A stretch of DNA of 64,000 bases from Pararhizobium sp. (lineage in GTDB: Bacteria; Pseudomonadota; Alphaproteobacteria; Rhizobiales; Rhizobiaceae), in NCBI GenBank assembly GCA_017794825.1, contig CP051237.1:2728001-2792000 (forward strand), in the 5' to 3' direction. Of this stretch, positions 47,681-57,518 are shown piece after piece. The notes beneath the pieces are model-generated. The model did not search any database. It was given only the letters and a program-made list of their open reading frames with translations, and was not told the origin of the DNA. Within the stretch, counting starts at the first letter, position 1; each line of letters starts with the position of its first letter. The position numbers and the translations under genes were made by a program.

Positions 47681-50600
47681 ATGGATTTCCTCACCCGATT
47701 CGGAATTTCCAGTTCCCGCATGACGGTGCTCATCATGCTGGCGCTGCTCGTTCAGGGCGTCGTGCTCTACGGCGGCATGCCGAAGCGGGAAAACCCGGCG
47801 ATCACCATACGCAGCGCGCTGATCACCGCTTCCTTCCCGGGCATGTCCCCGGAGCGGATGGAAAACCTCATCGTCAAACCGATCGAACGCAAGATGCGCG
47901 AGATCGGCGAGATCGAGGACATCAATTCGCTGATCCTGACCGGCAGCACCGTCGTGACGGTGACGATCTACGACGCGGTCCCGCGAACCGAACTCGACCG
48001 GATATTCCAGGAAGTCCGCAACAAGATCGACGACGTCAAGAACGACCTTCCGTCTGGAACCGAAGGGCCGTTCGTCAATACCGATTATGGCGACGTCGCC
48101 ATCGCCACTGTTGCGGTCACCGGCGAAGGCTTCTCCTACGAGGACATCCGGGAATCCGCGGACGACCTTCGCGAATATCTCTACACCGTCGAAGGCGTGT
48201 CGAAGGTCTCGCTCTACGGGGTCCAGGAGCAGCGGATCTGGCTGGAGATCAATCCGCGCAAGCTCGCCGCCGTCGGGGTGCAGCTGAACCAGGTTCTGGC
48301 GGACCTGCAGGCCCAGAACGTCATTCTGCCCGCCGGACAAATCGACGCCGACGGCGTCAATCTCATACTCGAGGCCAATGGCGATCTGAAAACCGTCGAG
48401 GAGATCGGCGACGTTTTGACAAAGGTGGAAGGTCTTTCGGGCTATGTGCGGCTGAAAGACTTGATGGATGTCCGGCGTGGTTATGAGGATCCTGTCGACA
48501 AGCCTGTCTATTTCAAGAGTGAGCCGGCGATCATCGTCTCCGTGGAAATGAACGATACGGAAGACATTCAGAAGATCGGCGAGGCGCTGGAAGTCGCGGT
48601 TGCGGATTTCGAGCAGACACAGCCGATCGGAATGTCCTACCGTTTCTCCACCTTTCAGGAAACCAACGTCACGCAGGCGATCAACAACGCGCTGTTCAAC
48701 GTGCTGCAGACGTTCCTTGTCGTCGTTGTCGTTCTGCTGGTGTTTCTGGGTCTCCGGACAGCTTTCATCATCGCCTGCATCGTCCCCTTCACGGTGATGT
48801 TCGCGCTGGTCGGAATGAATATTCTCGGCATCGACCTCCAGCAGATTTCGATTGCGGCGGTGATCATCTCGCTCGGGCTGCTTGTCGACAACGGGCTGGT
48901 GGTCGTGGAGGACATCCAGAACCGCATCCGGTCCGGCGAGGAGCCGGAAGCCGCGGCGATCGGGTCCGGACGCCAGTTCTTCGTTCCGCTCGCCGTCGCT
49001 TCCATCACAACGGTGTCGGCCTTTATCCCGATGCTGATCCTCGATGGCGTCGAGGGCGAATTCGCCTTTTCGCTGGGCGCAGTCGTGGGCGTCATGCTGG
49101 CCGGTTCCTGGATAACCGCCCTCTATATCCTGCCGCCGCTTTGCGTATGGTTCGCCAGGCGCAGCGCGTCGGACGCGCCGCCCGAACCCAATCGGCTGGT
49201 GCGCGTCTATGGCGGACTGGTGTCGCGCATCCTGCCGCTGGCGCCTTTCATCATGCTCGCCTGCTATGTGGTGGTCGTTCTTGCAGCCGGCGCGTTCTCT
49301 TCCATCAAGAAGGAAATGTTTCCGCTCTCCGAGCGCGCCGAATACATGATCTATCTCGACATGCCCAAGGGCACGGCGATTTCCGCAACGCAGGCAGAGG
49401 CGCTCGCCGTCGAGAAATGGTTGCTCAACAGCGAAGAAAATCCGGAAGTGCTCAACACCACCGTCTTCGTCGGCGATGGCGGGCCACGTTTCTATCTGGC
49501 TCTTGCGCCCGCCGACGCGGATCCCTCGTCGGCGTTCATCCTGGTCAATACGCAATCCTACAAGGGCGCGGTGACGGCGGCGGCGCGCGCGTCCGCCTAT
49601 CTCTACGCCAATCATCCGGCGGCGCGCTTCAAGATCAAGCGGCTCTCCATGGGCGGCGGCGAATCCGGCATCGTGGAGATAAACATCTCCGGGCCGGGGG
49701 CGGAAAAATTGCTCTATCTCGCAGACGACGTCGAACAGGCCTTCGCCGACGTGCCCGATATCGTCCAGAACGAAAACGACTGGGGAAACAAGTCGCTCAA
49801 GGTGGTCATCGACGTCTCCCAGAGCAAGGCGCGGGAGCTCGGCATCTCGTCGAAGGAAATCTCGGACCTCATGGACACGTTCTATTCCGGGACGACCTAT
49901 TCCACCTATCGCGAGGGCGATCAGTCGATTCCCATCGTCCTGCGCGCCGAACAGGGTTTCCGCAGCAGCCTGGAGGATCTGGCGACGCTCGCCATTCCGG
50001 CCGACGGACGCCTCATCTCGCTCGATCAGGTGGCGACCTTCGATCCGCAACTGGAGTTCTCGCAGATGCGGCGGGAGAATCAGGTGCGCATGATCAAGGT
50101 CTCGGGCAAGAGCGATACGCTGTCAGCCGGCGAAGTTGTCGAGTTGCTGCGTCCGACGCTCGAAAATCTCGATCTCGCCGGAGGCTACAAGCTGGAAATC
50201 GGCGGCGAGACGGAGAATAGCGCCGAGGTCAACGCGCTGCTTGCAGCCGGAATGCCGCCGGCGATCGTCGTGATGCTGATCGCGCTCATGTTCCAGTTCA
50301 ACTCCGCGCGCCGGGTGGCTCTGACTTTCATGACAGTGCCGCTGATCATCATCGGATCGCCGCTGGCGCTTTTGTTGACCGGCGAACCTTTGAGCTTCTT
50401 CGCCATACTGGGCATGATCTCGCTGGCCGGCATCATCATCAACAACGCCATCGTGCTGATCGACCAGATCGACATCGAGCGCCAGACGCTGGAATTGCGG
50501 GAGGCGGTCGTCGAGGCGTCGAAGAAGCGCGTGACGCCGATCCTGCTCACGTCGCTGACGACGATTTTCGGCCTGATGCCCATGGCGATCGCCGGCGGGG

Positions 50601-50746
50601 CGCTGTTCGAACCGATGGCGACGCTGATGATCGGCGGTCTCGCGGTCTCCTCGCTGCTTACGCTGTTCTTCGTTCCCGGGGGCTATTATCTGTTTTTTGG
50701 AGGCGTTCGGCTTTGGCGGAAGCAGCCGGAAGCCGAACCGGCGTGA
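47681..50746 (+). CDS. RND efflux permease (HAE-type)
   Basis: 1021 residues, the standard RND length, with 12 hydrophobic helices in two halves and large periplasmic loops. Helix 4 carries the proton-relay Asp-rich segment LGLLVDNGLVVVEDIQ. The C-terminal half shows GMISLAGIIINNAIVLID and TTIFGLMPMAIAGGALFEP. It pairs with the lipoprotein adaptor upstream. Its last 89 bp overlap the 3' end of the convergent AraC-type gene. Substrate specificity is unknown; the adaptor/permease-only arrangement implies use of a TolC from elsewhere. Confidence 0.94.
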   Translation: MDFLTRFGISSSRMTVLIMLALLVQGVVLYGGMPKRENPAITIRSALITASFPGMSPERMENLIVKPIERKMREIGEIEDINSLILTGSTVVTVTIYDAVPRTELDRIFQEVRNKIDDVKNDLPSGTEGPFVNTDYGDVAIATVAVTGEGFSYEDIRESADDLREYLYTVEGVSKVSLYGVQEQRIWLEINPRKLAAVGVQLNQVLADLQAQNVILPAGQIDADGVNLILEANGDLKTVEEIGDVLTKVEGLSGYVRLKDLMDVRRGYEDPVDKPVYFKSEPAIIVSVEMNDTEDIQKIGEALEVAVADFEQTQPIGMSYRFSTFQETNVTQAINNALFNVLQTFLVVVVVLLVFLGLRTAFIIACIVPFTVMFALVGMNILGIDLQQISIAAVIISLGLLVDNGLVVVEDIQNRIRSGEEPEAAAIGSGRQFFVPLAVASITTVSAFIPMLILDGVEGEFAFSLGAVVGVMLAGSWITALYILPPLCVWFARRSASDAPPEPNRLVRVYGGLVSRILPLAPFIMLACYVVVVLAAGAFSSIKKEMFPLSERAEYMIYLDMPKGTAISATQAEALAVEKWLLNSEENPEVLNTTVFVGDGGPRFYLALAPADADPSSAFILVNTQSYKGAVTAAARASAYLYANHPAARFKIKRLSMGGGESGIVEINISGPGAEKLLYLADDVEQAFADVPDIVQNENDWGNKSLKVVIDVSQSKARELGISSKEISDLMDTFYSGTTYSTYREGDQSIPIVLRAEQGFRSSLEDLATLAIPADGRLISLDQVATFDPQLEFSQMRRENQVRMIKVSGKSDTLSAGEVVELLRPTLENLDLAGGYKLEIGGETENSAEVNALLAAGMPPAIVVMLIALMFQFNSARRVALTFMTVPLIIIGSPLALLLTGEPLSFFAILGMISLAGIIINNAIVLIDQIDIERQTLELREAVVEASKKRVTPILLTSLTTIFGLMPMAIAGGALFEPMATLMIGGLAVSSLLTLFFVPGGYYLFFGGVRLWRKQPEAEPA

Positions 50747-51494
50747 CAATGCGGTCCGCCCGCTCGGCCTTGCGGACATTGAGCGGGCTTACTCCGAATT
50801 CGCGCTGAAAAGCCCGGCTGAAGGCCTCGCCGCTTTTGTATCCGAGCTGGCGGGCGACCATGTGCACCCGCTGTCCCTGCGCCATCCGCCGATGGGCGAT
50901 CGTCAACCGCCAGCGCCGGACGTAGGATTGCGGCGTTTCGCCGACCAGTCGCGCGAAGTGCTCGCAAAACCGGCTGAGCGACATGCCGGCCTCTTCGGCG
51001 AGGTCGCTGTTGCTCCATGATCGTCCCGGATCTTCATGGACGGCCACGAGGGCGCGGCTGATCTTCGGGTCGGCCAGACCGGCGAGCATGCCCGATGAGC
51101 TGCTGCCGCGCTCGATCGCATTGCGGAGAAGCTGGATGATCAGGATTTCGCACAGGCGGTTCAGCACCTGTCCGGAGCCGCACCTCTGGGCGCCGGCTTC
51201 GGACACAACCATCCTGAGCAGCCTCCGCGTCTCGTCGGACGCGGCGGCCGGAAAATCGAGACCCGGCGCCAGCGACGCGAAGACCGGGTTGGATCGTCCG
51301 GCCCAGTCGATCTGCGCTTCGAACATCCGCTTCGCAGGCTGGACGCGGCTCGGTTCGCCTTCGGTCATCAACTCGGCGCCTTCCGGCCAGCCGTCGCTCC
51401 CGTAGATCACCAGATTGCCTTCGCCCGGCCCGGCGATCCGGGCGGTTACGGCCAGATGTTCCACCAGCGCCGATAGCCTGTCGAATTTCTGCAT
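50658..51494 (-). CDS. AraC-family transcriptional regulator
   Basis: 278 residues. The N-terminal cupin-like sensor (about 10-110, LVIYGSDGWPEGAELMTEG) precedes two AraC HTH motifs: SNSDLAEEAGMSLSRFCEHFARL, then QLGYKSGEAFSRAFQREFGVSP (in parts). The C-terminal 89 bp lie inside the RND permease gene on the other strand. It is divergent from the peroxiredoxin-like gene by 84 bp, so that gene is the likeliest target. Similar AraC/cupin_6 proteins often control oxidoreductase genes. Confidence 0.9.
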   Translation of the reverse strand: MQKFDRLSALVEHLAVTARIAGPGEGNLVIYGSDGWPEGAELMTEGEPSRVQPAKRMFEAQIDWAGRSNPVFASLAPGLDFPAAASDETRRLLRMVVSEAGAQRCGSGQVLNRLCEILIIQLLRNAIERGSSSSGMLAGLADPKISRALVAVHEDPGRSWSNSDLAEEAGMSLSRFCEHFARLVGETPQSYVRRWRLTIAHRRMAQGQRVHMVARQLGYKSGEAFSRAFQREFGVSPLNVRKAERADRIVTPVRLPAASAKAERLQKTDNSPRERRTA

Positions 51495-51537
51495 GACGAT
51501 GTTCCGGATTCCAGATCATAATTTTGAGAAAAAACTG

Positions 51538-51551
51538 ACAGAAACTTCTGT
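51538..51551. promoter_or_regulatory. Inverted repeat ACAGAA-AC-TTCTGT in the AraC/peroxiredoxin gap
   Basis: 14 bp with exact 6-bp arms, located 44 bp before the AraC start and 28 bp before the peroxiredoxin start. A plausible operator in the divergent promoter. AraC regulators often prefer direct repeats, so the binding protein is uncertain. Confidence 0.4.
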
Positions 51552-51578
51552 TAAGTCAATCCCGAATGGAGAATCATC

Positions 51579-52115
51579 ATGCTGACGCCACGAAAGAAAA
51601 CACCCGATCTTGCCTTGCCGACACTGGGGGGCGATCTCTTCGATCTTGCAACGGAAAACGCCGAGCGAGGCACGCTTATCTGTTTCTATCGGGGCCTTCA
51701 TTGCCCGATCTGCGCCACTTATCTTGGCGATCTCGAAAAACGGACGCCTGATTTTGCGAAGCGCGGCGTCAAGACGATCGCGATAAGTTCCGATGGCGAA
51801 GAGCGCACCCGTCAGATGGCCGAGAAGGTTGGGGCGGAGGCCCTGCGTTTCGCCTATGACCTGCCGCTTTCAAAGGCGCGGGAATGGGGTCTGTACATCT
51901 CGACGTCGCGCGGCAAGACCTCGATCGGCATCGAGGAGCCGGCGCTGTTTTCCGAACCCGGCGTCTTCATGGTGACGCCGGAGCAGACGCTCTACTACGC
52001 CTATGTCCAGACGATGCCTTTCGCCCGGCCGAATTTCGGCGAGCTTCTGAAGGCGCTGGATTTCGCCATCGAGAAGAATTATCCGGCCCGCGGCGAGTAT
52101 ACCGGAGAGGTATGA
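51579..52115 (+). CDS. Peroxiredoxin-like protein (AhpC/TSA fold)
   Basis: 178 residues, thioredoxin-like. The pair Cys42 and Cys45 sit in RGLHCPIC, one helix turn apart as in the peroxiredoxin-like/DUF899-type families, and the N-terminal TPDLALPTLGG is the usual AhpC/TSA entry. The conserved ALFSEPGVFMVTPEQTLYYAYVQ follows. It may reduce peroxides or act as a thiol oxidoreductase. It is divergent from the AraC regulator, which probably controls it. Confidence 0.88.
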   Translation: MLTPRKKTPDLALPTLGGDLFDLATENAERGTLICFYRGLHCPICATYLGDLEKRTPDFAKRGVKTIAISSDGEERTRQMAEKVGAEALRFAYDLPLSKAREWGLYISTSRGKTSIGIEEPALFSEPGVFMVTPEQTLYYAYVQTMPFARPNFGELLKALDFAIEKNYPARGEYTGEV

Positions 52116-52167
52116 GTCCGGTCCCTGACCGCGGTAGACGTTGCGGTTCGCGCCGACCCCGACCCTC

Positions 52168-52195
52168 AAAGAAAGCGGCCGGGTTTCCCCGGCCG
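52168..52195 (-). terminator. Probable terminator of acnA (minus strand)
   Basis: CGGCCGGG (52176-52183) pairs with CCCGGCCG (52188-52195) around TTTC. On the minus strand it is followed by GCTTTCTTT, an imperfect T tract. It lies 30 bp beyond the acnA stop. Moderate support. Confidence 0.6.
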
Positions 52196-52224
52196 GTATC
52201 GTCGTTTGATCGCTATGCTGTCGA

Positions 52225-54915
52225 TCAGGCGGCGAGGTCGCGCAGCACCGTCTGCAGGATGCCCCCATTGTTGACGTAGTCGACTTCGTCGACCGTGTCG
52301 ATCCGGCAGATGATCGGGATGTCCTTCGTCGTGCCGTCGCCATAGGTGACCTTGGCGATCTTCGTCTCGCGCGGCTTGACGTTTTCGAGGTCTTCGATCG
52401 AAACGACCTCGTCGCCCTTCAGGCCGAGGCTTTCCCAGCTCACGCCCTCTTCCAGCACGAAGGGAATGACGCCCATGCCGACCAGGTTCGAACGGTGGAT
52501 GCGCTCGAAGGACTGCGCGATCACGGCGCGCACGCCGAGCAGGTTGGTGCCTTTCGCGGCCCAGTCGCGAGACGAACCGTTGCCGTATTCGACGCCGGCG
52601 AAGATCACCAGAGGCACGCCTTCCTGCTTGTAGAGCATGGCGGCGTCGTAGATCGACATCTCTTCCTTCGAAGGATAGTGGATCGTGTAGCCGCCTTCCT
52701 TGCCGTTCGGCCCAAGCATGTGGTTGCGAATGCGGATATTGGCGAACGTGCCCCGCATCATCACCTCGTGATTGCCGCGCCGTGTGCCGTACTGGTTGAA
52801 GTCCGCGACGGCCACGTCGTGGTCGATCAGATATTCGCCGGCGGGCGACTGCGCCTTGATCGAACCGGCCGGTGAAATATGGTCGGTGGTGATCTTGTCG
52901 CCGAACAGGCCGAGCACGCGGGCGCCGACAATGTCGGTGATGCCCGAAGGCTGCTTGCCCATGCCCACGAAATAGGGCGGGTTCTGAACGTAAGTCGAAT
53001 CATTGTCCCAGGCGTAGGTCTTGCCTTCTGGCGCCTGGACGTTGCGCCAGTTCTCGTCGCCCTTGAAGACGTCGGCGTATTTCTCGGCGAAGAGTTCGCG
53101 GGTAACGTTCTTCGCGATGAACTCCTGGATTTCGTGGGAGGTCGGCCAGATATCCTTCAGGAACACCGGATTTCCGTCCTTGTCATCGCCGATCGGTTCG
53201 GTGGTAAGATCCTTCTTCACCGTGCCGGCCAGCGCATAGGCGACGACTAGCGGTGGCGAGGCCAGATAGTTGGCCTGGACGTCCGGAGAGACGCGGCCTT
53301 CGAAGTTGCGGTTGCCGGACAGCACGCCGGCGGCGATCAGACCCTTGTCGTTGATCGTCTTGGACACCGGTCCGGGAAGCGGACCGGAGTTGCCGATGCA
53401 GGTCGTACAGCCAAAACCGACGAGATTGAAGCCCAGCTTGTCGAGATCGTCCTGCAAGCCGGCCGTTTCCAGATATTCGGCGACGACTTGCGATCCGGGC
53501 GCGAGCGAAGTCTTGACCCACGGCTTCGTCTTCAGGCCTTTCGCCACGGCGTTGCGCGCAAGCAGTCCTGCGCCGATGAGCACTGAGGGATTGGACGTGT
53601 TGGTGCAGGACGTGATGGCGGCGATCGCCACGTCGCCATGGCCGAGATCGTAATCTTTGCCCTCGACCGGGTAGCGCCGGTCCGGATCGGTGGTCTTCTT
53701 GTATTCATCGGCCAGCGACTTTTCGAAACCGGAGGCGATGCCTTCCAGCGGGATGCGGCCTTCCGGACGCTTCGGGCCGGCCATGGACGGGACCACATCT
53801 CCGAGGTCCAGTTCCAGCGTGTCGGTGAATACAGGCTCTGCGGAGCCCGAATCGCGCCACATGCCCTGGGCCTTGCTGTATTCCTCGACGAGAGCGATGC
53901 GGTTTTCGTCGCGGCCGGTCATCGTCAGATAGCTGATGGTTTCGCTGTCGACGGGGAAGAAGCCGCAGGTCGCGCCATATTCCGGACCCATGTTCGAGAT
54001 CGTGGCGCGGTCGGCGAGCGTCATGTTTTCAAGGCCGGGGCCGAAGAATTCGACGAATTTCGAGACGACGCCCTTCTGGCGCAGCATCTGCACCACGGTC
54101 AGCACGATGTCGGTGGCTGTGATGCCTTCCTTCGGCTTGCCGGTGAGGCGGAAGCCGATGACTTCAGGAAGCAGCATGGAGATCGGCTGACCGAGCATCG
54201 CGGCTTCGGCCTCGATGCCGCCGACGCCCCATCCGAGCACGCCGAGGCCGTTGATCATCGTTGTGTGCGAATCCGTGCCCACGCAGGTGTCCGGATAGGC
54301 GATAGTCTTGCCATCCTCATCCTTCGTCCAGACGGTCTGGCCGAGATATTCGAGATTCACCTGGTGACAGATGCCCGTGCCGGGCGGCACGACGCGGAAG
54401 TTTTCAAAAGCCTGCTGGCCCCACTTCAGGAACCGGTATCGTTCGCCGTTGCGCTTGTATTCGTGCTCTACGTTGCGGGCAAAGGCCTGCGGCGTGCCGA
54501 ATTCGTCGACGATAACCGAGTGGTCGATCACCAGGTCGACGGGAACGAGCGGGTTGATCTTTTCCGGATCGCCGCCGAGCGCCTTCATGGCGTCGCGCAT
54601 TGCGGCGAGGTCGACCACGGCGGGAACGCCGGTGAAGTCCTGCATCAGCACGCGCGCCGGGCGGTAGGCGATTTCCTTGCCGGCCGCGCCCTTGTCGTTG
54701 AGCCAGAGGGCGACATTCTGGATGTCTTCCATGGTCACCGAGCGGCCGTCTTCGTTGCGCAGCAGGTTTTCCAGAAGCACCTTCATCGAGAAGGGAAGGG
54801 CCGATATGCCGTCCAGCCCGTTCTTCTCGGCCACCTTGAGATCGTAATAGGTATATTCCGCATCCCCGACTTTCAGGGTGCTGCGGCAATTGAAGCTATC
54901 GAGTGATGTCGTCAC
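52225..54915 (-). CDS. acnA: Aconitate hydratase A
   Basis: TCA-cycle aconitase, 896 residues, the usual length for rhizobia. It begins [14 protein letters not shown]; the GTG at 54915 is chosen because this matches family N termini (MSxSLDSF), while an ATG at 54927 and a longer frame to 55068 exist. The [4Fe-4S] ligands are Cys437 (SCTNTS), Cys503 and Cys506 (GCTTC), an offset of 2 from E. coli Acn[18 protein letters not shown] and [20 protein letters not shown] lie in domain 4. Divergent from ccmA, a Rhizobiales-typical arrangement. Confidence 0.96.
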   Translation of the reverse strand: MTTSLDSFNCRSTLKVGDAEYTYYDLKVAEKNGLDGISALPFSMKVLLENLLRNEDGRSVTMEDIQNVALWLNDKGAAGKEIAYRPARVLMQDFTGVPAVVDLAAMRDAMKALGGDPEKINPLVPVDLVIDHSVIVDEFGTPQAFARNVEHEYKRNGERYRFLKWGQQAFENFRVVPPGTGICHQVNLEYLGQTVWTKDEDGKTIAYPDTCVGTDSHTTMINGLGVLGWGVGGIEAEAAMLGQPISMLLPEVIGFRLTGKPKEGITATDIVLTVVQMLRQKGVVSKFVEFFGPGLENMTLADRATISNMGPEYGATCGFFPVDSETISYLTMTGRDENRIALVEEYSKAQGMWRDSGSAEPVFTDTLELDLGDVVPSMAGPKRPEGRIPLEGIASGFEKSLADEYKKTTDPDRRYPVEGKDYDLGHGDVAIAAITSCTNTSNPSVLIGAGLLARNAVAKGLKTKPWVKTSLAPGSQVVAEYLETAGLQDDLDKLGFNLVGFGCTTCIGNSGPLPGPVSKTINDKGLIAAGVLSGNRNFEGRVSPDVQANYLASPPLVVAYALAGTVKKDLTTEPIGDDKDGNPVFLKDIWPTSHEIQEFIAKNVTRELFAEKYADVFKGDENWRNVQAPEGKTYAWDNDSTYVQNPPYFVGMGKQPSGITDIVGARVLGLFGDKITTDHISPAGSIKAQSPAGEYLIDHDVAVADFNQYGTRRGNHEVMMRGTFANIRIRNHMLGPNGKEGGYTIHYPSKEEMSIYDAAMLYKQEGVPLVIFAGVEYGNGSSRDWAAKGTNLLGVRAVIAQSFERIHRSNLVGMGVIPFVLEEGVSWESLGLKGDEVVSIEDLENVKPRETKIAKVTYGDGTTKDIPIICRIDTVDEVDYVNNGGILQTVLRDLAA

Positions 54916-55200
54916 AGGCGCTCTCATCCACGTTGGTTCACCGAATTCGGCGGGCGAACGCTCAAAATCGTGCAAATGCACGCTGAAGCCTGCGGGTACG
55001 GCCATTTCCGCTGTCCGCCCGTGGAAGATCAATCCCTTGCGATTGACCGTTTTCCATGTTCGGCGCAAATATGATGTTCACGCCGACCGCTGGCGTGGTT
55101 GCCGGACTTATAGGCAATTTTGTAGAATGGTTCTAGAGCACATTGGTCAAAAACGGATTTTTTTCCGTGCTGCAACACGATTACGGAGGAAATCCCGCTG

Positions 55201-55863
55201 ATGCGGCTTGTCGCCGAGGATCTGACCGTCGCACGCGCCGACAGAATATTCTTCCGGGGCGTCGAATTCGGCGTCGAGGAGGGCGAAGCGCTGCTGGTGA
55301 CCGGTCCGAACGGCGTCGGCAAGTCGACGCTGCTGCGCATGATCGCCGGACTGCTCCCGGTTCCCGGCGGGCGATTCACCCTTGATGGCCTGGACGATCG
55401 CAGCCCGGGAGAGGCGAGCCATTATCTCGGACACCGCAACGCCATGAAACACGACATGAGCGTGCGGGAAAATCTCACCTTCTGGCAACAATTCATGCAG
55501 GATGATCGCTTCGAAGACGGCGCGCCACTTTTCGAGGCGACCGAATCGCTTGGGCTGGGCGGTCTCGAGCATCTGCCCTTCGGCTATCTGTCCGCCGGTC
55601 AGCAGCGCCGCATGGCGATGGCCCGACTGCTGATGGTGCATCGGCCGGTCTGGATCCTCGACGAGCCGACCGCGGCGCTGGACGCTGCATCGTCCGAAAT
55701 GTTCGCAGGCCTGGTCCGGCGGCACATGGCGGACGGCGGCATCGTGGTCGCCGCCACGCATCAGCCCCTCGGCCTTGACGCAGCGCACAGCCTGGCGCTC
55801 GATCCGAATGACCGGGATGTCGAATTTGCGGCTGATCCCTTTGCAGCGGACGGCGTTGCGTAA
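55201..55863 (+). CDS. ccmA: Haem exporter ATP-binding protein CcmA
   Basis: ATPase of the CcmABC(D) haem export/release complex in cytochrome c maturation system I; 220 residues. Walker A GPNGVGKST (35-43), signature LSAGQQRR and Walker B WILDEPTAALD are intact. The stop TAA touches the ccmB start (ATG at 55863 within TAATG), so ccmA-ccmB are coupled. First of five ccm genes, divergent from acnA. Confidence 0.95.
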   Translation: MRLVAEDLTVARADRIFFRGVEFGVEEGEALLVTGPNGVGKSTLLRMIAGLLPVPGGRFTLDGLDDRSPGEASHYLGHRNAMKHDMSVRENLTFWQQFMQDDRFEDGAPLFEATESLGLGGLEHLPFGYLSAGQQRRMAMARLLMVHRPVWILDEPTAALDAASSEMFAGLVRRHMADGGIVVAATHQPLGLDAAHSLALDPNDRDVEFAADPFAADGVA

Positions 55864-56522
55864 TGGGCGCGCTGTTTGTCCGCGATCTCAAACTGTCCTT
55901 GCGCGCAGGCGGCGGCGCTCTGCTCGGCATATTGTTTTTCCTGGCGGTGATCGCCGTCATTCCCTTCGGCGTCGGGCCGGACCTCAATCTGCTCGCGCGT
56001 ATCGGCCCGGCGTTTGTCTGGATCGGCGCGCTGCTCGCCTCGCTGCTCGGCCTCGACCGGCTGTTCCAGATCGACCGGGAGGACGGGTCGCTCGACATCA
56101 TGCTCATGCAGTCGTCGCCGCTGGTGCTCACCGTGCTGGTCAAATGTCTGGCGCACTGGACGGCGACCGGCCTGCCGCTGGTCATCGCTTCGCCGTTTCT
56201 CGGGCTGTTCATGAACATCAGCGGGGTCGCCATGGCGGCGGTTTTTGCAACGCTGCTCGTCGGCTCGCCGGCGATCACGCTCATCGGCGCCGTGGGGGCG
56301 GCGGTCGCGGTCGCCCTGCCGCGCGGCGGCCTCTTGCTCGCGGTTCTGGTGCTGCCGCTTTCCATTCCCGTGCTGATCTTCGGCGTCAGCGCCGTCAATG
56401 GCGCGATCGCCGAGCCCGCGCCGTTCCTTCAACCGTTCCTCATGCTCGTGGCGATTACGCTGTTCTTCGCGGTTCTCGGTCCGCTTGCCGCGGCTGCGGC
56501 ATTGCGCGCGTCGTCCGATTGA
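55863..56522 (+). CDS. ccmB: Haem exporter permease CcmB
   Basis: Membrane subunit of the CcmAB ATPase; 219 residues with six hydrophobic helices. The N-terminal FVRDLKLSLRAGGG and the GAFVWIGALLASLLGLDRLFQIDREDGSLD region in parts (LLASLLGLDRLFQIDREDG) are family signatures. The overlap with ccmA is 1 nt. In the mature complex CcmA2B2 helps release holo-CcmE from CcmC. Confidence 0.95.
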   Translation: MGALFVRDLKLSLRAGGGALLGILFFLAVIAVIPFGVGPDLNLLARIGPAFVWIGALLASLLGLDRLFQIDREDGSLDIMLMQSSPLVLTVLVKCLAHWTATGLPLVIASPFLGLFMNISGVAMAAVFATLLVGSPAITLIGAVGAAVAVALPRGGLLLAVLVLPLSIPVLIFGVSAVNGAIAEPAPFLQPFLMLVAITLFFAVLGPLAAAAALRASSD

Positions 56523-56572
56523 TCACGAGGACTTATATTGTCCGGAACGGTTCCAGGCTGTAAACAGGCGCC

Positions 56573-57325
56573 ATGACGACGACGACGGCAGGCAACACTT
56601 TCACGAATCTCGCCAATCCCACGCGGTTTCTGAACCTCAGCGGGGCGGTGTTGCCGTGGATGGCGGGTGTTACGGCCCTGCTCTTCGCGGTCGGCCTGTT
56701 CATGGCTTTCAACGCTCCGGAAGATTACCAGCAGGGCGTCACCGTGCGCATCATGTATATTCACGTGCCGGCCGCATGGCTCTCGATGATGTGCTACACG
56801 GTGATGGCGATTTCGGCGATCGGAACGCTGGTCTGGCGGCATCCGCTGGCCGATGTTTCGGCCAAGGCGGCGGCGCCCATCGGCGCGGCGTTTACCTTTC
56901 TGGCGCTGGTCACCGGCTCGCTCTGGGGCAAGCCCATGTGGGGCGCCTGGTGGGCCTGGGGCGATGCCCGCCTGACCTCCGTTTTCGTGCTGTTTCTCAT
57001 GTATCTCGGCCTGATTGCGCTGATACGCGCGATCCCCGATCCGTCGCGGGCGGCGCGATTGACGGCGATCGTCATTCTCGTCGGCTTCGTCAATATCCCG
57101 ATCATCAAGTTTTCGGTCGAATGGTGGAACACGCTGCATCAGCCGGCGAGCGTCATTCGGCTGGACGGCCCGTCGATCCATCCTTCGATACTCTATCCGC
57201 TGCTGGTGATGGCGCTGGCGTTCACGTTGCTGTTCTTCACCTTGCATTTTTCAGCGATGCGGGCCGAGATCTGGCGCAGGCGCGTCGCTTCCATGCGGCG
57301 TCGCGCGGCCCAGGCCGCGGCGTGA
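56573..57325 (+). CDS. ccmC: Haem exporter permease CcmC
   Basis: 250-residue, six-helix member of the haem-handling protein family. The tryptophan-rich periplasmic motif is WGAWWAWGDARLT, and two conserved histidines flank it (HVPAAW and the later HQPAS region). It presents haem to CcmE. A 50-bp gap separates it from ccmB. ATG 56573 follows GGCGCC with weak SD. Followed closely by ccmD. Confidence 0.96.
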   Translation: MTTTTAGNTFTNLANPTRFLNLSGAVLPWMAGVTALLFAVGLFMAFNAPEDYQQGVTVRIMYIHVPAAWLSMMCYTVMAISAIGTLVWRHPLADVSAKAAAPIGAAFTFLALVTGSLWGKPMWGAWWAWGDARLTSVFVLFLMYLGLIALIRAIPDPSRAARLTAIVILVGFVNIPIIKFSVEWWNTLHQPASVIRLDGPSIHPSILYPLLVMALAFTLLFFTLHFSAMRAEIWRRRVASMRRRAAQAAA

Positions 57326-57335
57326 GGGTCAGCCA

Positions 57336-57518
57336 ATGAGCCATGACGTCTATGTCGCGCTGGCCTATGGAATCACGGCGATCGTCATCGCTGCGCTCAT
57401 CCTTTGGGTTGTCCTTGATCAGCGCGCCCGCCGGGTCGAACTGAGCGAACTGGAAGCGCGCGGCGTGCGTCGCCGCTCGGCAGCCGCTCCTGCAAGCGGG
57501 ACCGATCATGGCGGCTGA
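57336..57518 (+). CDS. ccmD: Haem exporter protein CcmD
   Basis: 60 residues, one transmembrane helix (about 8-27, YGITAIVIAALILWVVLDQ) and a basic cytoplasmic tail (RARRVELSELEARGVRRR), the CcmD hallmark. It binds CcmC-CcmE and helps release holo-CcmE. It overlaps the ccmG start by 11 nt. Confidence 0.93.
   Translation: MSHDVYVALAYGITAIVIAALILWVVLDQRARRVELSELEARGVRRRSAAAPASGTDHGG

Noticed and set aside
47651..50050. 799-codon minus-strand ORF opposite the RND permease
   Set aside because: Composition (His/Asp/Arg rich) is that of an antisense shadow of a GC-rich gene; the plus strand has clear RND motifs.
53638..54906. 422-codon plus-strand ORF opposite acnA
   Set aside because: Shadow of acnA; no motifs, while acnA has all Fe-S ligands.
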